Shown here in pieces: positions 37,520 through 49,477 of a DNA stretch of 64,000 bases; position 1 is the stretch's first letter; every line of letters starts with the position of its first letter. A model generated the notes under the pieces. It saw nothing but the letters and a program-made list of their open reading frames with translations, was not told where the DNA came from and searched no databases. The stretch is from Bugula neritina (lineage: Eukaryota > Bryozoa > Gymnolaemata > Cheilostomatida > Bugulidae), in NCBI GenBank assembly GCA_964035545.1, contig OZ037766.1, positions 30,172,274 through 30,236,273 on the forward strand. Reading direction: 5' to 3'. Both the position numbers and the translations under genes were made by a program.

Positions 37520-38470
37520 TTATTGGAAAATAGATTAATAATTAGTAATACTAATACTAATAGTAATACGAATGCACTAATGGTAATAGTTATAATGTCA
37601 CGATTAGACTTTACATTTGCTCTTACTCTTAGTCTTAGTTATAATCATATTTATAAACATGAATATCGCTCTCACTCTGACTCACACTCTAACTCTAAGT
37701 CTAAGTCTATCAGCATCACTATCAGTATCACTACCAATATGAATATAGCTATAACTATAAGTATTACTCAATCAGTTTCACTATGACTATGATAAAATCA
37801 TAAAATGATAAATAATCCACTAATACTTAGTGATAACAGTTACTGATTAGAGTGATCTTAAATTAGTAATCAGTATGAGTATAGCTGTGAGTATAACTCA
37901 CTGTAGTACTCTTAATCATAATCATAATGGTAGTGGTATGAGTATCACTATCAGTATGGGATCAACTAATACTAATAGTAATACTGTAAAGTGTAATACT
38001 AATACTAATACAGTATTACTAATAGTAATAGTATCAAATCGAAATTAATCAATAGTAAATATAGTTATACTTAAACTTAAAGACTTATACTTATAGTAGT
38101 AATAGTTATACTTATAGTATTAGAACCTAATACTATGTCTATAGTCTATGACGGCATGACATACCCATAAATGGTGATGTCTAAGTCCTACTTCAAAGTA
38201 GCAGTTAAACTTAAAGTTTGATATTCTACTCTGTATAACCGAGACTGACTATCATACACCTTACATGTCATGCTGAGTATCATTATGATTATCACTTGAG
38301 GTTTATGAGTATCACTTTCAGTAAGATAATCATACTATGACTATGAGTTATACTTATAGTCACACCCCGATACCCATACTTCTACTTCTAGTGATCTACT
38401 CTTACTCCTAGTTCTACGGGCAAGGCTACTCACTCATACTCATAGTCATAGTAACTGATAGTGGTGTAAC
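37520..38470. repeat. cryptically simple ACTAAT/AGTATC-rich region
   Basis: About 1 kb of drifting trimer and hexamer repeats: TAATACTAATAG, CTCTAACTCTAAGTC, AGTATCACTATCAGTATC. It is not a clean array. The 87-codon Ser/Thr/Ile-rich frame at 37,523-37,786 reflects the repeat. Confidence 0.7.
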
Positions 38471-40030
38471 CTAAACTAATACTATAACCAATGCCAAAAG
38501 ACAAGGTAAAGCTAAAATTAAAAATAGAAACCAAAGGGTCATAAATCATATATGTAATGGTGTTTTAGTTTATGATTGTTTATGTTCATTTTATGTTTAT
38601 TCTACCAAGTACCAACTCATCAGTCACTTAGTTTTATAGTGATAATTATACTTACACTTATAGCCTACACCCTATAGCTTATTTAATTTTGACTCTACCT
38701 TGCCCTTTGGCAGTGATTTAGTTTTAATTAAATTGTTATATTTAATGTTTTTCATGAACTTTATGAAATTTTATTGATAAGATATCATATAGTAATAGTG
38801 ATAATTGTATCATAATGATGATATTGATATATAAAACATTATGACCATCAATGTATCACTGTGAATGTAATAATTTTTATATAAGTAAATTAATTTACTA
38901 TTAAATAAAACTTGTGCAAGTTTATAGTTGGCATCCCTGTGAGAAACCCCTGATGGGAAAGGTTTTTTGTTAAATGGGGCTAAGCAATTATTTGGTTGGA
39001 GCATAGGAGTAATTATGACTGGATGCTTTTCCTAACAAATGACAGTAATGAAAAATTGAATATGATTGTTATCTAATCATTATGTAAGGTTAACCTTTAT
39101 GTTAGGAATCTCAATAGCACGAGCATACAATTCAATCATCGCCATGTTGGCTGTGATTTTCTTAATCATACTTATTAAGCTTGCAGTTTTTGATATTTGA
39201 TGGATATAGTATTCATAATAATAGTCACTTAAATTTGATGGTAATATTGATCAATAAATTTTAAGTACACTGACTAAATCTAATGATTAGTGGTAATGAA
39301 ACTAACGACACTCAAACTGATTTGCCTCAAGACTGAATTATGTTTTCTAAGTGATGACAGACTAAGATTAAGTTTAATAATAGGGCAGTAGTACATGTAA
39401 CTAAAAGTATAAGCTAAAGTATACAACCATAAGTGAGTAACCATGATGTTATCTCGACCAACGCAATCTCAATACTAATACCTGATTTATTGAAAATGTT
39501 ACTATATATTTGAGTATGAGTATGTAACTGTATTGATATGATAAAACTTATACAGTTATGCACATAGTGCTAGTGAAAGTATCTCAAACCGTTGCAAAAT
39601 CCAACTTTATTCAAAACTTTGCTACAAATACTTGAGTTTTTATTTTAAGGTTGATCATAAAAAGTTAAAATTATTGTGAATAAATTAATTTTAACTGTTC
39701 ATTTTACTTCAACATTATCTTTTAATTTAATAAAGTTTTAATGAATATTAATTTATTTATTTTTCAACAAGTCACTGTTTTAATTAATATAGATATAAGT
39801 TTAGGTATCTAATAACTTTAACCATCATTATATTCATCATTTTTAATTTGTATGCCAATTGCTAAATTATAATACCTATACTGATATCACCACTGTTGAA
39901 TTATTTTTCTTATTCACCTATGTTTGTAATACGGTTATTGCTTGTTAGTTAGTAGCATATATAACAACTATAGTAATAGCTATAACTACAAGCATATTTA
40001 ATATGCTAAGGTATATTGAGAGATTGTCAT
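38471..40030. other. no gene seen; SINE tail fragment at 38,925-38,985
   Basis: CTGTGAGAAACCCCTGATGG, then GAAAGGTTTTTTGTTAAA, is the reverse complement of the tail of the tRNA-derived repeat at 54,610-54,675. Otherwise AT-rich DNA without exons. Confidence 0.4.
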
Positions 40031-40580
40031 AAATATCTCAGTGATCATATACATGACACCCTTAGCATTCATGTCTTGAACATCTAGCCATAGCTCCCTT
40101 TATATTGTTTCCAGTGTTGAATGCCCATCCTGCAAGAATGCTTTGCCTCCATTTGAGAGGTGGTAAATTGATTGGATTTTATGTAAAATTTCTTAAGCTC
40201 TTGTTTCAGGACATCCTCAAACCTTAGATATAAGTTCTTCTAGCTGGATGAGTTCCTTTTGATATTAATGCATGCAATCGAGTGCGGCGGATGAGATACT
40301 TTGGCATGTTGACCAGCTCAGTGAAGACAGAAGAAATTCAGTTTTGAAGAAAGAGAATCCGGGTCTGTGATTTCAAATACATCTTCATTTATCATTTTAT
40401 CTTCCCAGATTTTACTCAACATGTATCTTAAACTCCAGGTAAGAAAAGTGCTGAGCTTTGATTCTTGCAGTCCACATGTTGCCCATGTTTTTGATCCACA
40501 AGGAAGAATGCTGAGAACACAAACTTCGTAGACTTTTCTTTTGGCGTGAATATTAGGGTGGTTGTTTGTCCATATTTGCT
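40030..40580 (-). mobile_element. decayed non-LTR retrotransposon, C-terminal reverse transcriptase region
   Basis: Read on the minus strand from about 40,560, the sequence gives VYEVCVLSILPCGSKTWATC, then LSTFLTWSLRYMLSKIWEDK, MINEDVFEITDPDSLSSKL and HWAGQHAKVSHPP. These match the order of the connection domain of endonuclease/reverse transcriptase LINEs, whose familiar forms are YGAETW, the helix ending in KWQDKI, and RRLRWAGHVARM. Stops and frameshifts interrupt it, and motifs A to C are absent. It belongs to a different element from the one at 12 kb. Confidence 0.75.
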
Positions 40581-42174
40581 ACTTCACAAAGTGGAATTAT
40601 TTTGGTATTTGTCATATCCTGCAGAGCCCATTTAAATGTTTGAGCAGAAAAAGTAAAAATAAATATTTAGCAGTGTGTTTACTGTTTTGATGATGGTTTT
40701 AGGGAAACATGTAGATTTACCATTCATGTACTTGTGACAGGCCTGTGTTTCAGCGATTATAGGAGAGTAGAATTTTTCTTTAATAGAAATTGAGTCATGC
40801 AAGGGAAGCTGGTTTCCTTACTTTATTAAGCAAAATATGCTATCACAACAACAGAAGTGTTGCTAGCCTTGATTTGGAAACATTTTATATTTATAACTCT
40901 GATACTTATTTTGAGACATTTGGCTGCATGTTGGATAGATTGCATAGCATCTTTACTTGCGCTAATACTTAGAAGCATTTACTTGGTTTTCCTATAGTTT
41001 TATTTTGAATGTTTTTATGACATATTGCAGAACTGTGGGTTCATTCTACTTGTAAGTATATTCCATAGGTCTAACTCAAACCCTGTGAATTTTCAAGTTA
41101 CTATGGCAAGCTATGATGAAAGAAATGCTAAACTGGACAGGTAATAGAAAAGAAAGTCCGATAATTTTTTTAATTGTAATTTAAATTACTTAGCTTGCAT
41201 TATTCAGCAGTATGGTAGCAGTGGTAGAACCAGCAGCAGTAGCAGCAGGAGTAGATCATAGTATAGTAGTATTGATAAAATGATTGATAGATTAGAACTG
41301 TAATTTTGAATATTAAAAATATGACAATGCCGCTGTGCGCCATAAATTTCTTGATGGCCATTAAAATCAGCCATTAAATCAGTTTTCTTTTGGCTAGAAC
41401 AAGCACTGCTGCCTGGACGTAGTAATATATTATATGTATGAACTGTATGTTAATTATATGTAGAGGAATTATTTTTGCTAGCTTTAATAAAAAACCCTGC
41501 TCGTTTCTCATATTATTGTATTGTCAGTTTCAGCAATTTCAGGCCAGATACATTTAAATTATACCTTGCAAATTTTAGGCCTGTTCCAGTCTACCTGTCA
41601 AAACATTTGTTTGATCTAAACTAATTATGATGGCCTTCCAAGCAATGTAGTTAGCAAAAGTGAGAGAACTAATATTGCTTTTTCAGCCTATATTATGTTT
41701 GAAACCAGTAAAATAATAGAAATCATGAAACTAGTAATAGGCAATCCTATAATGCTGTTTAATAAACTTATTTGCGCTGTTACTTTAGTGATTTCGACGC
41801 TGTTTTATAAATTATTAGCAATCTTTCAAAGATGAATAAATATACATTTTCTTTTAGTATGTCACCAATTGGAATATTTTGACCTGTATACCTATCTAGT
41901 GGAGGTGTTAATTTGTAAGCATATTGGTTTTACCAAGATTATTGATTAAAGCAGTTGCTGAAAGCCAAAATAAAATGCTAACCAAAGTTCATATCTAGTG
42001 GGCTACAATTTGCCAACTTCTACAAAGCATATAATAGCTAGTAATTGTTTCTATGCTGTACCACTTGACGGTCTGTTCTCTTTTACCTTACTCTATATTA
42101 TGCTGTATAAATTCTAGCACACCTATCTGGTTTTTAATCATTTCTTGCACCATATGCCAATAATTTTTACGTAG
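40581..42174. other. no firm gene; possible short exon near 41,098-41,140
   Basis: TTTTCAAG, then ATGGCAAGCTATGATGAAAG to GGACAG|GTAATA, could be a small exon (MASYDERNAKLD). Its phase does not join in frame with the exon at 42,175, so it is not included in that gene. Confidence 0.3.
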
Positions 42175-43516
42175 ATGCATACAATCGGACAGCTGGATGG
42201 CCTGGCCATTGTGGAGAAGCATCATAACCACCTGCTTGGTGTTGGAGCCGAGTGCATATCAAGGTGGGTAGCACAACTTCTCAGTTCATAAGTAGCAGCC
42301 TAGTTTTTTAAAAGGTTTGACTATATTAAAATATAAACATTTTGTTATTGCACTAATACAATGATAAAATGAGCAAACAGTTTCCAATATAACTTGCTGC
42401 TGGTGAGATTTACAGTATTTGTAGTAGAAACAATATTAGTAGTGGTGGTGGTGGTGGCGGTGGCGGCAGTGGCAGCGGCGGTAGTGGTAAAAGTAATAGT
42501 AGCAGCAGTAGTAGCAGCAGTAGCAGCAGTAGTAGCAGCAGTAGCAGCAGTAGTAGCAGCAGTAGTAGTAGTAGTAGAAGTAGAAGTAGTAGCAGCAGTA
42601 GTAGCAGTAGCAGTAGTAGAAGTAGTAGCAGCAGCAGTAGCAGCAGCAGCAGTAGTAGTAGCAGTAGTAGAAGTAGTAGCAGCAGCAGTAGCAGCAGTAG
42701 TAGTAGTAGTAGCAGTAGTAGAAGTAGTAGCAGCAGTAGTAGTAGCAGTAGTAGAAGTAGAAGTAGTAGCAGCAGTAGTAGTAGTAGCAGTAGCAGTAGT
42801 AGAAGTAGTAGCAGCAGCAGTAGCAGCAGCAGCAGTAGCAGTAGTAGTAGCAGTAGTAGCAGTAGTAGAAGTAGTAGCAGCAGCAGTAGCAGTAGTAGTA
42901 GCAGTAGTAGAAGTAGTAGCAGCAGCAGTAGCAGCAGTAGTAGTAGTAGTAGCAGTAGTAGTAGTAGTAGTAGCAGTAGCAGTAGTAGCAGTAGTAGTAG
43001 TAGAAGTAATAATAATAAAATAATAACATTATTAGTAGTAGTGGTGAAGTTGCTTTTGGTTCTGACGTTAGTACTGTTAGTGGTAGAGATGGTGTTGGTA
43101 GAAATAGGATTAGTGGTTGTGCACTCATAGTTGAAGGCATAAAGCATAAACCAGAATTGAATACATATATAACATAGATATGATATGACTTCTTATTTAT
43201 ATTGATTTACTATCTTGCATGAACATGGCATTTTCGCTATCAACATTAGTGTTTGTATTATATACTTTCACTAAATAAGCTTGTTAAATTTATAAAAAAT
43301 TATGTAGGTGATGACTTTTGCATATCTGTGTTTAATTTTAAAAATATCATGTTGCATAATTATTTTTTAGGTGTCTGGTGAGCGGACGACTTCATTTTCG
43401 GCTGCTTCATGGCACCTTTATTTTCGGAAAAGATGTAACCACTTGTAAAATCAGTTTTTTTATGGTGAACTAAACAATATAATGTTTAACAAAATTCTTT
43501 TTTGGTTAAAAATAAA
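42175..43516 (+). CDS. last two exons of an unrecognised plus-strand gene
   Basis: An 89-nt exon (42,175-42,263) between TTTTTACGTAG and AG|GTGGGT reads MHTIGQLDGLAIVEKHHNHL, then LGVGAECIS. Its codons are markedly richer in G and C than the surroundings. The next exon starts at 43,371 after TTATTTTTTAG. The phase 2 junction AG|G gives Arg, and it reads CLVSGRLHFRLLHGTFIFGK, then DVTTCKISFFMVN and a TAA at 43,471-43,473. AATAAA follows at 43,511-43,516. A donor GTAACC after GKD (43,434) could instead continue the gene. The 1.1 kb intron holds the AGY trinucleotide array. Upstream exons were not identified. Phase agreement, codon bias and the polyadenylation signal support a real 3' end, but the function is unknown. 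Confidence 0.5.
42432..43017. repeat. (AGC/AGT)n trinucleotide array, 590 bp
   Basis: Mixed GTA and GCA units, with a 33-60 bp higher-order pattern marked by GTAGAAGTAGTAGCAGCAGC. Frames read as poly-Val/Ala or poly-Leu and have no start context or splice support. The array is intronic in the gene above. Confidence 0.93.
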
Positions 43517-44090
43517 GGTATACTGTCTTTGGCTTTCTGTTATTTCTATATTGTGTTCTTCTGTTGCTATGTGTAATTGATGAGATGACTCCAAACTCTT
43601 GCACATCCGCCACAATAAAGTTGATAATTTTGCTATGTGCATCAAGATTTTGTTATAAGTAGATATAGTTTTGCAATGATAGTGTTGATGCTGCAGCAGG
43701 TAACATTCTAATAGGATAAACCAAACAGAATTTAAGCTAAAACATTCTAAAAAAATACAGCATTGCTTGAGCCACCTTGCCTTCTCTTTTTTCTAGACAA
43801 AAGTTGTTAGCTAAATAAGGAAAAGACAAATTAATGATTTCTGTGAGAGTTGTCTACTACAAAAATTACGTAGCAGATCATCATTAGTAACCATAACAAC
43901 ACGTACATGTTTACAGCACTCATGTGCTCTCTTTGTTCTGATTCGTCAACAGTCGCGCCCTAGACAGTCGATGCTATCTTACGAAAATATATTGTTTATT
44001 GCGGCTAATATCGCGAAATGGCAAAATGAGGATCGACCCTGACAGTCGTAAAAGCCATGCGATGCACTGAAACAACAGCTATGCGTTCCT
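43517..44090. other. no gene; CpG-rich pocket at 43,930-44,080
   Basis: CAGTCGCGCCCTAGACAGTC, TATTGCGGCTAATATCGCG and GATCGACCCTGACAGTCG form a CpG-rich pocket just outside the duplicated block. It may be a promoter or an unmethylated repeat remnant. Confidence 0.3.
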
Positions 44091-44109
44091 CCCCACTAAC
44101 AATTTACAT

Positions 44110-44520
44110 TGATATGACGTTGTATAAACGTTGGAAAAAACGTTTATTAAATGTTTAAATGTCGACACAATTTTGTACTATATACAACGTTTGAAACAAA
44201 CGTTTATCGCAAAACGTTTTACCAACCTTTCATAAACGTTGCGTTGCATAACGTTGTGTAAATGTTTTTCATACAACGTTGGTGAAAGGTTGCAATCTAA
44301 CATTGCTTAAATGTTTAAATTTAAATGTATCTCTTTGTCTCGCACAACGTTTAGGCAACAACGTTTTCTGCAAACCATTTTACCAACGTTTCATAAACAA
44401 GTAATACAAACGTTGCCATAACATTTCTTCGGCAACGTTTTTATAATGTTGCAAAACAAGCGTTATCTAGATGTTGAAATGTAGACGTTATTTAGCTTTT
44501 TTATCTAAAACGTTCTATAA
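44110..44520. repeat. AACGTT-rich block, CpG-preserved copy
   Basis: AACGTT or ACGTTT/AAACGT occurs about every 20-40 bases over 400 bases. The motif is self-complementary, so short hairpins can form throughout. The equivalent stretch in copy A has lost many of these CpGs. Confidence 0.75.
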
Positions 44521-45125
44521 ACAACTTTTCATAAATGTTATTATAATGTTGTATAAACTCTATGCAGCATTGCAAATTTAGGTTATCATAATTATTTGGC
44601 AAGGTTTACATATAACCATTGCTATATTAAAGTATATATAGCAGTATAATATATACAAGTGGAAGTTTTATATTGTGTATTGATAACTTTATTGTTTAAA
44701 AGTGAAGAGCAATAATTACAAAAAATAATTGTTACTAAAAAAACATGTGCAACCTAATATAAAGACTTATTTGTCAATTTAAATGAGCTAAAAAAAATTA
44801 CATATAAAAAAATGTGGCTAATAAGTAGATAAATAAATTTATATTGAAGCTAATGCAAACATTATAGATAGCAACAGCTCATAAGAAATACACAAACAAT
44901 TTAAGCAGCCAAAAAAGTAAAGCTAATTTACAAATGTTGATTCAAAACATAGCTATTTAGTAAAGTCAACAAAGAAAACATTTCCGTATATAAGCAAGTA
45001 AACGAAATAATACCAATTATCATTTTAGAACGTTAATCCCTTTATATCCAAAGCTGAACATTAGCAATGAGCTTTATTTACGCTTTGGAGATTTAAAGTT
45101 ATTTTAGCTTTCTTATTATTAAGCT

Positions 45126-46876
45126 TCATCTAAAATTGAGGTCCAACTGAATGTTACAGATTAGGCTTCTGAAGACTGTGAATTCAGTCTGCTCATTCTT
45201 TTCCTCAAAATATATATTTAAAGCTTCAAAGTCTTGCTGCTCTTTACAGTAAGATGGTGACCACCTACAAAGCAACAAGAATACTGACTAGAAACAAAAA
45301 ACATTCAATGTAAATGTATATATAAACTGTGGTAAAATGAAGTCGTGCTTAAGAATGTGTTGTGAAAATGGATGGACAAATTCAAATTTTTGTATATTTT
45401 TCTATAAAGATGACAAAAAATTTGATATATTCCTAAATGGGTAAGCAACTTCGACCTTATGTGCATTTCACTATAAAATGACAAACAAGGGTGATCAGAA
45501 ATAGGTGACAACTTCAAGTTTATGTAAGTTTTGCTATAAAGATCGCAAACAAGACAGTTCTTAAAATGGGCGGGCAACCTCAATTTTACCTAGATTTTAT
45601 TATGAAAATGACTAACGAGAAATTGTTGGAAACTGGGTGGACAACTTCAATTTTATGTACATTTCACCATAAAATAATATGACAAACAAGAAGGTTGGTA
45701 ATTGATTGGCCAACTTCAATTGTATTTACATTTCACTATAAACAACTAGCAAAAAAGTTAAATGGGGGGCAACTTCAATTTCATGTACATTTTACTATTC
45801 ATATGGCAAATAAGGGTGTTCAGAAATTGGTGGACAACCGCAATTTTATGTATATTTCACTATAAAGATGGCAAGCAAGAGTGTTTAAATATTAGTGGGT
45901 AGCTTCAATTTAATGTACAATTCACTATAAACATGACTAGCAACAATGTTTTTAATATGGGTGAGCAACTTTAACTTTATGTATATTTCACTATCATGAT
46001 GGCAAACAAGACTGTTCAGATATTGGTCAGTATTTTTAATTATTTTACATTTCACTATAAATATAAAAAAGATTGTTCAGAGATTGTGGGTACCTTCAAT
46101 TTAATATAAATTTTGTGTACATTTAACTATAAAAATGACTAACAATAGTGTTTGGAATTGGGTGTGCTAGTTTTACTAAAAAGATGACTAACAAAACAGT
46201 TGGAACATAGGTAGGCAACTTCACCTACATTTTGCTATAATGATTATTAACAATAATGTCTGATCATAGGTGGGCGACCTCACCTTCATACATACTGTTC
46301 TATAAAGATGACTAATAATTGGAAACTTGTGAAAATAGGTGGGCAACTTCTAATTCATGCACATTTTACTATAAAAATGACCAACAAGAAAATTGGGAAA
46401 TGGGTAAGCAACTTCCAGTTCAATTCCAATAACCTACTTTAAACTGCTAAATATTACACTTTTCAAACAATTATTGATATAATGACCTAACTTTGGATAT
46501 AATATTATCAGTGCATAACTTATTTATTTTTATTTATAAACTGAAACTTTAGACTTTTTGAAAAGTTTGGTCAATATTATAAGGCAAGAGGTGATGTATT
46601 AAATACTCCTTTCAAACATTACAAGCTTCAAATAATCAGAGTTGTGCTCACCAAACTATCAATAAGTTCACATAGTGGCACAGCTGTGCATTCCTTCATA
46701 TACAGTGTGTAAATTACAGATAACTTCATTGGTATGACCATAAATTCACCTGAATAGCCAAGTACAGGGAAATAGCTAAACTCCTAACATTCAATGTAAG
46801 CAAGGTATAGATAGGTTCTTCTTGATGCACAGCCTGGGTAATTTTCTTATCAAGTAATCACAGGTGTGAGAATGGC
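45126..46876 (-). pseudogene. 3' exons of an unrecognised gene, copy B (damaged penultimate exon)
   Basis: The terminal exon 45,126-45,287 (162 nt, acceptor TTTGTTTCTAG) is fully open in phase 0. It reads SVFLLLCRWSPSYCKEQQDF, EALNIYFEEKNEQTEFTVFR and SLICNIQLDLNFR, then TGA. The penultimate exon (46,750-46,875) shows two defects: the acceptor TTAG|G has become TGAG, costing the phase base, and TGG has become TGA after FSHL. Substitutions between the copies in the terminal exon are mostly conservative, as if that exon was under selection after duplication. The minisatellite lies between the two exons. A third, more decayed penultimate exon is at about 49,232-49,365. Confidence 0.65.
45360..46425. 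repeat. degenerate minisatellite, unit 60-70 bp, about 16 units
   Basis: The same unit as at 5,745-6,715 (GGTGGGCAACTTCAATTTTATG ... ACAAACAAG type; shared pieces GGGTGGACAACTTCAATTTT, CATTTCACTATAAA). Copy number and unit order differ from copy A, so the arrays evolved separately after duplication. Stray units recur at about 48,495-48,530 and 48,735-48,830. Confidence 0.9.
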
Positions 46877-46985
46877 TCAAGGGAAATTATTATTTTTAGC
46901 CCACAAATAATAAAATATGCACAGATTAAACTAATAATTAAAATAGGTTTTAACAAACTATTTTCTGGCAAAAAAGAAATATTTT

Positions 46986-48480
46986 GGAAAAAACTATAAT
47001 GGTATAGGTTGAAGGGGTTAGGTGCAAAATGCATAACTATGTTCATGAAAACATTAATTATGCATGTGTACAGTATTCGAGCTATAAAATTTCTATATTA
47101 TATAAACTACTTGCTTGGAGCAAAATCAGCAACTTGGAATAATTTGAGGAATAAAATTTGTGATGGCTGCTGTCATTTTTGGTCTCTTGGGGGTCATCCA
47201 AGATTTCTACTTTTTGATGTGGATGAATAGAGTAGGACTTTGTGATCACATTGCACTTTAAACTTTTGAAATCAGTCAAATAGAACCAGAGATATGCCCG
47301 GTTATGCACACAGCGGTCCACAACAAACGACTTCTATTATTGCGAGTAATTAACAGTCAAAGTTCGGCGACTTAAAATTATACTAAATTCGTTGTTTATC
47401 TACCTAGCAACAGTGTCTTCAATTAGCTCCATCAGCCCAAAAATTAGTTACCAGGGGTAGTTTTTTATGCTGATCATGAAAATATTCATTTAAAATTCAT
47501 ATCTGCAATATCTTAATCAATATTTAAGAGTTGAGTTCAGTATAATGAGAACATTTTGATGATTATCCTAAGAGATTAGTACTATAATGCCACGTGGTTT
47601 CATAATTAAAATCCAACTCTTTTGGATCACTGTTGTCACTAAGTTCATCATTAGTATTATGACCACTACTCTTCAGTCCTTGTCCTTAATTTTCAATGTA
47701 GAAACATTCTTTTAAATTGTCAACATCTGTTATCTATTAACTTGCAGTGCGATCCAGTCGCCATGTTTATTATTAGTAACAATTCTCAGTCAAATTATAC
47801 TTAACTACGTTACGCTCTACACTACGCCGCTATTTTAACTATTGTTAAAGGTCGCGCTATTATGCTCTAATCACGTGACCAGCTTGCCAACCATGGAATG
47901 GCTCATTAAAACACCAATCATTCATAAACCATAGCAAATATCACAAAACTGATTGGACAGCTGGAAAGAGCACATGTTAATTGACTATTATACACTAAAA
48001 GCTGAAATTGACCTATTTATGACAACTATAGATAAAACCCCTTACAACTAACAATAGCGAATAATGCCAAGAGACCAAAACTGACGGGAGCCATCACATT
48101 TATGGAGATGATTAAACAATTTCAATTTGATGTAGGTTATACTGTCATTTTAATTAACCTTCTTTAAATTTTATCAGTGACTTTGGCTTTAAGCCGCAAA
48201 TTTAATATTTCAGTAATTAAAAAATAAATAGCAATTATACACACAGAGTTAAATAAATTGCGCCGAATTCAAATTCAAGTTTTTTTCTCTCAAATTATAT
48301 AGTAAGTATTAATTTGTTCACAACTATGCTGATTGCATGTGTTAATCACTGTGTCGTGACATTCATGCATGAACGGATATAATCTACACGCACATACTGC
48401 TTGTTTTATAATAAACACAATATGAAGTATAATCTGAATTATTCTAGAAAGAATTAGCAGTAATTTGGAGTTATTTATCC
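46986..48480. other. no supported gene
   Basis: A minus-strand frame at 47,082-47,321 (79 codons, containing VEILDDPQETKNDSSHH) has no splice or start support. It could be a fragment of an unknown repeat. The rest is AT-rich. Confidence 0.4.
47750..47900. promoter_or_regulatory. CpG-rich pocket with CACGTGAC E-box
   Basis: GTGCGATCCAGTCGCCATG, CTACGTTACGCTC, CTACGCCGC, GGTCGCGC and AATCACGTGACCAG. CACGTGAC is the core of USF/MITF-type sites. A promoter is possible, but no adjoining exon was identified. Confidence 0.3.
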
Positions 48481-48489
48481 AATAAAGCT

Positions 48490-49375
48490 TTATAAAGTGG
48501 GTACGAAACTTTTAATTTATGTATGATCTACTAACCACTATGCCATAACTTGATGATTTTTGTTCAATTGAACAGAATTGCATTGTCAAAAAAAGGTGCA
48601 ACCTGCATATTTAGATAAAAGCATGAAAGATTGCCTTTAATTAGTATGTATGTTCAAACAAGGAATTAGTATACATAACATTTGATTAAATCAAAGACTA
48701 TAACAAAGTTGTTATTTAAGGCGATTTTAAAGAGTAAGTAGGCAACCAAAATTTATTGTAAATTTTACTGTAATGATGACCAGCACAAATGTTGTGAAGA
48801 AAGTAGGAAACTTCAATTCAAAATAGGTAATCATGCACTCTGTCTAATGAAACTGGCACAGACTAAAAGGGCATAGGTAATAACTAATAATGGCACAAGT
48901 AATTTAATGGAAAAATGAAATATTACAGTAATTGAGTGCCTTGATGATCAATTTAAACATGTAAAATTTTCAATCAACTCGAAAATTATTTTACAATAAC
49001 CTATGAGAAAAAAAGCAAAGTACTATTTTTCAATAGTTGCCTTTAAAACTTAAAAGATTGTATTCATAATGATTATTTATAGATTGCAAGCAATCTAAGC
49101 ATTGTGCCTAGCTTCACCAACATTACAAGAACAATATCGTTGGGAGTTGTGCTCACCATTTAATCAAACATGGTGGAACTTGTGCATTTCACAAATTTAC
49201 AGTATGTGCATAATTGGTACTATTACAAATTACCTTCTTAGCCAAATTATACTTGGAAATTGCTGAAATCCTATTTATCCGCCTATGCAGTTCTAGTTGA
49301 TGCCAAGCCTAGATATTTCTTATTAGCTTCAAGTAGTCACAGGTGTGATAATAGCCTGAAGAAAATTTATACTTG
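48490..49375. repeat. third, strongly decayed copy of the 4-7 kb block
   Basis: Stray minisatellite units (AGTAAGTAGGCAACC, AAGTAGGAAACTTCAATTC) are followed by a relic of the penultimate exon (minus strand, about 49,232-49,365) with several stops. The secreted-family relic begins only 100 bases later. Confidence 0.6.
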
Positions 49376-49477
49376 TTTGCCTGCAAATAATATACACATT
49401 TAAAGGATTGCTCGATCTTAGTTTATTACAATCAAATTATAATTATGAGCTATAATTTAATGTGTATGCAAACAATT

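Larger units (their letters stand above)
44091..46985. repeat. 3.2 kb duplicated block, copy B (partner 4,008-7,270)
   Basis: Colinear with copy A but without the 453-bp insertion. It has better-preserved CpGs and fewer changes in its last exon. Confidence 0.85.

Noticed and set aside
42410-43147. 245-codon poly-Leu frame and overlapping Val/Ala and Tyr/Cys frames
   Set aside because: Direct translation of the AGY trinucleotide array, open in several frames at once and intronic between two better exons.
47082-47321. 79-codon minus-strand frame
   Set aside because: Protein-like stretches, but no start, splice or paralogue support in the window. A repeat fragment is equally likely.
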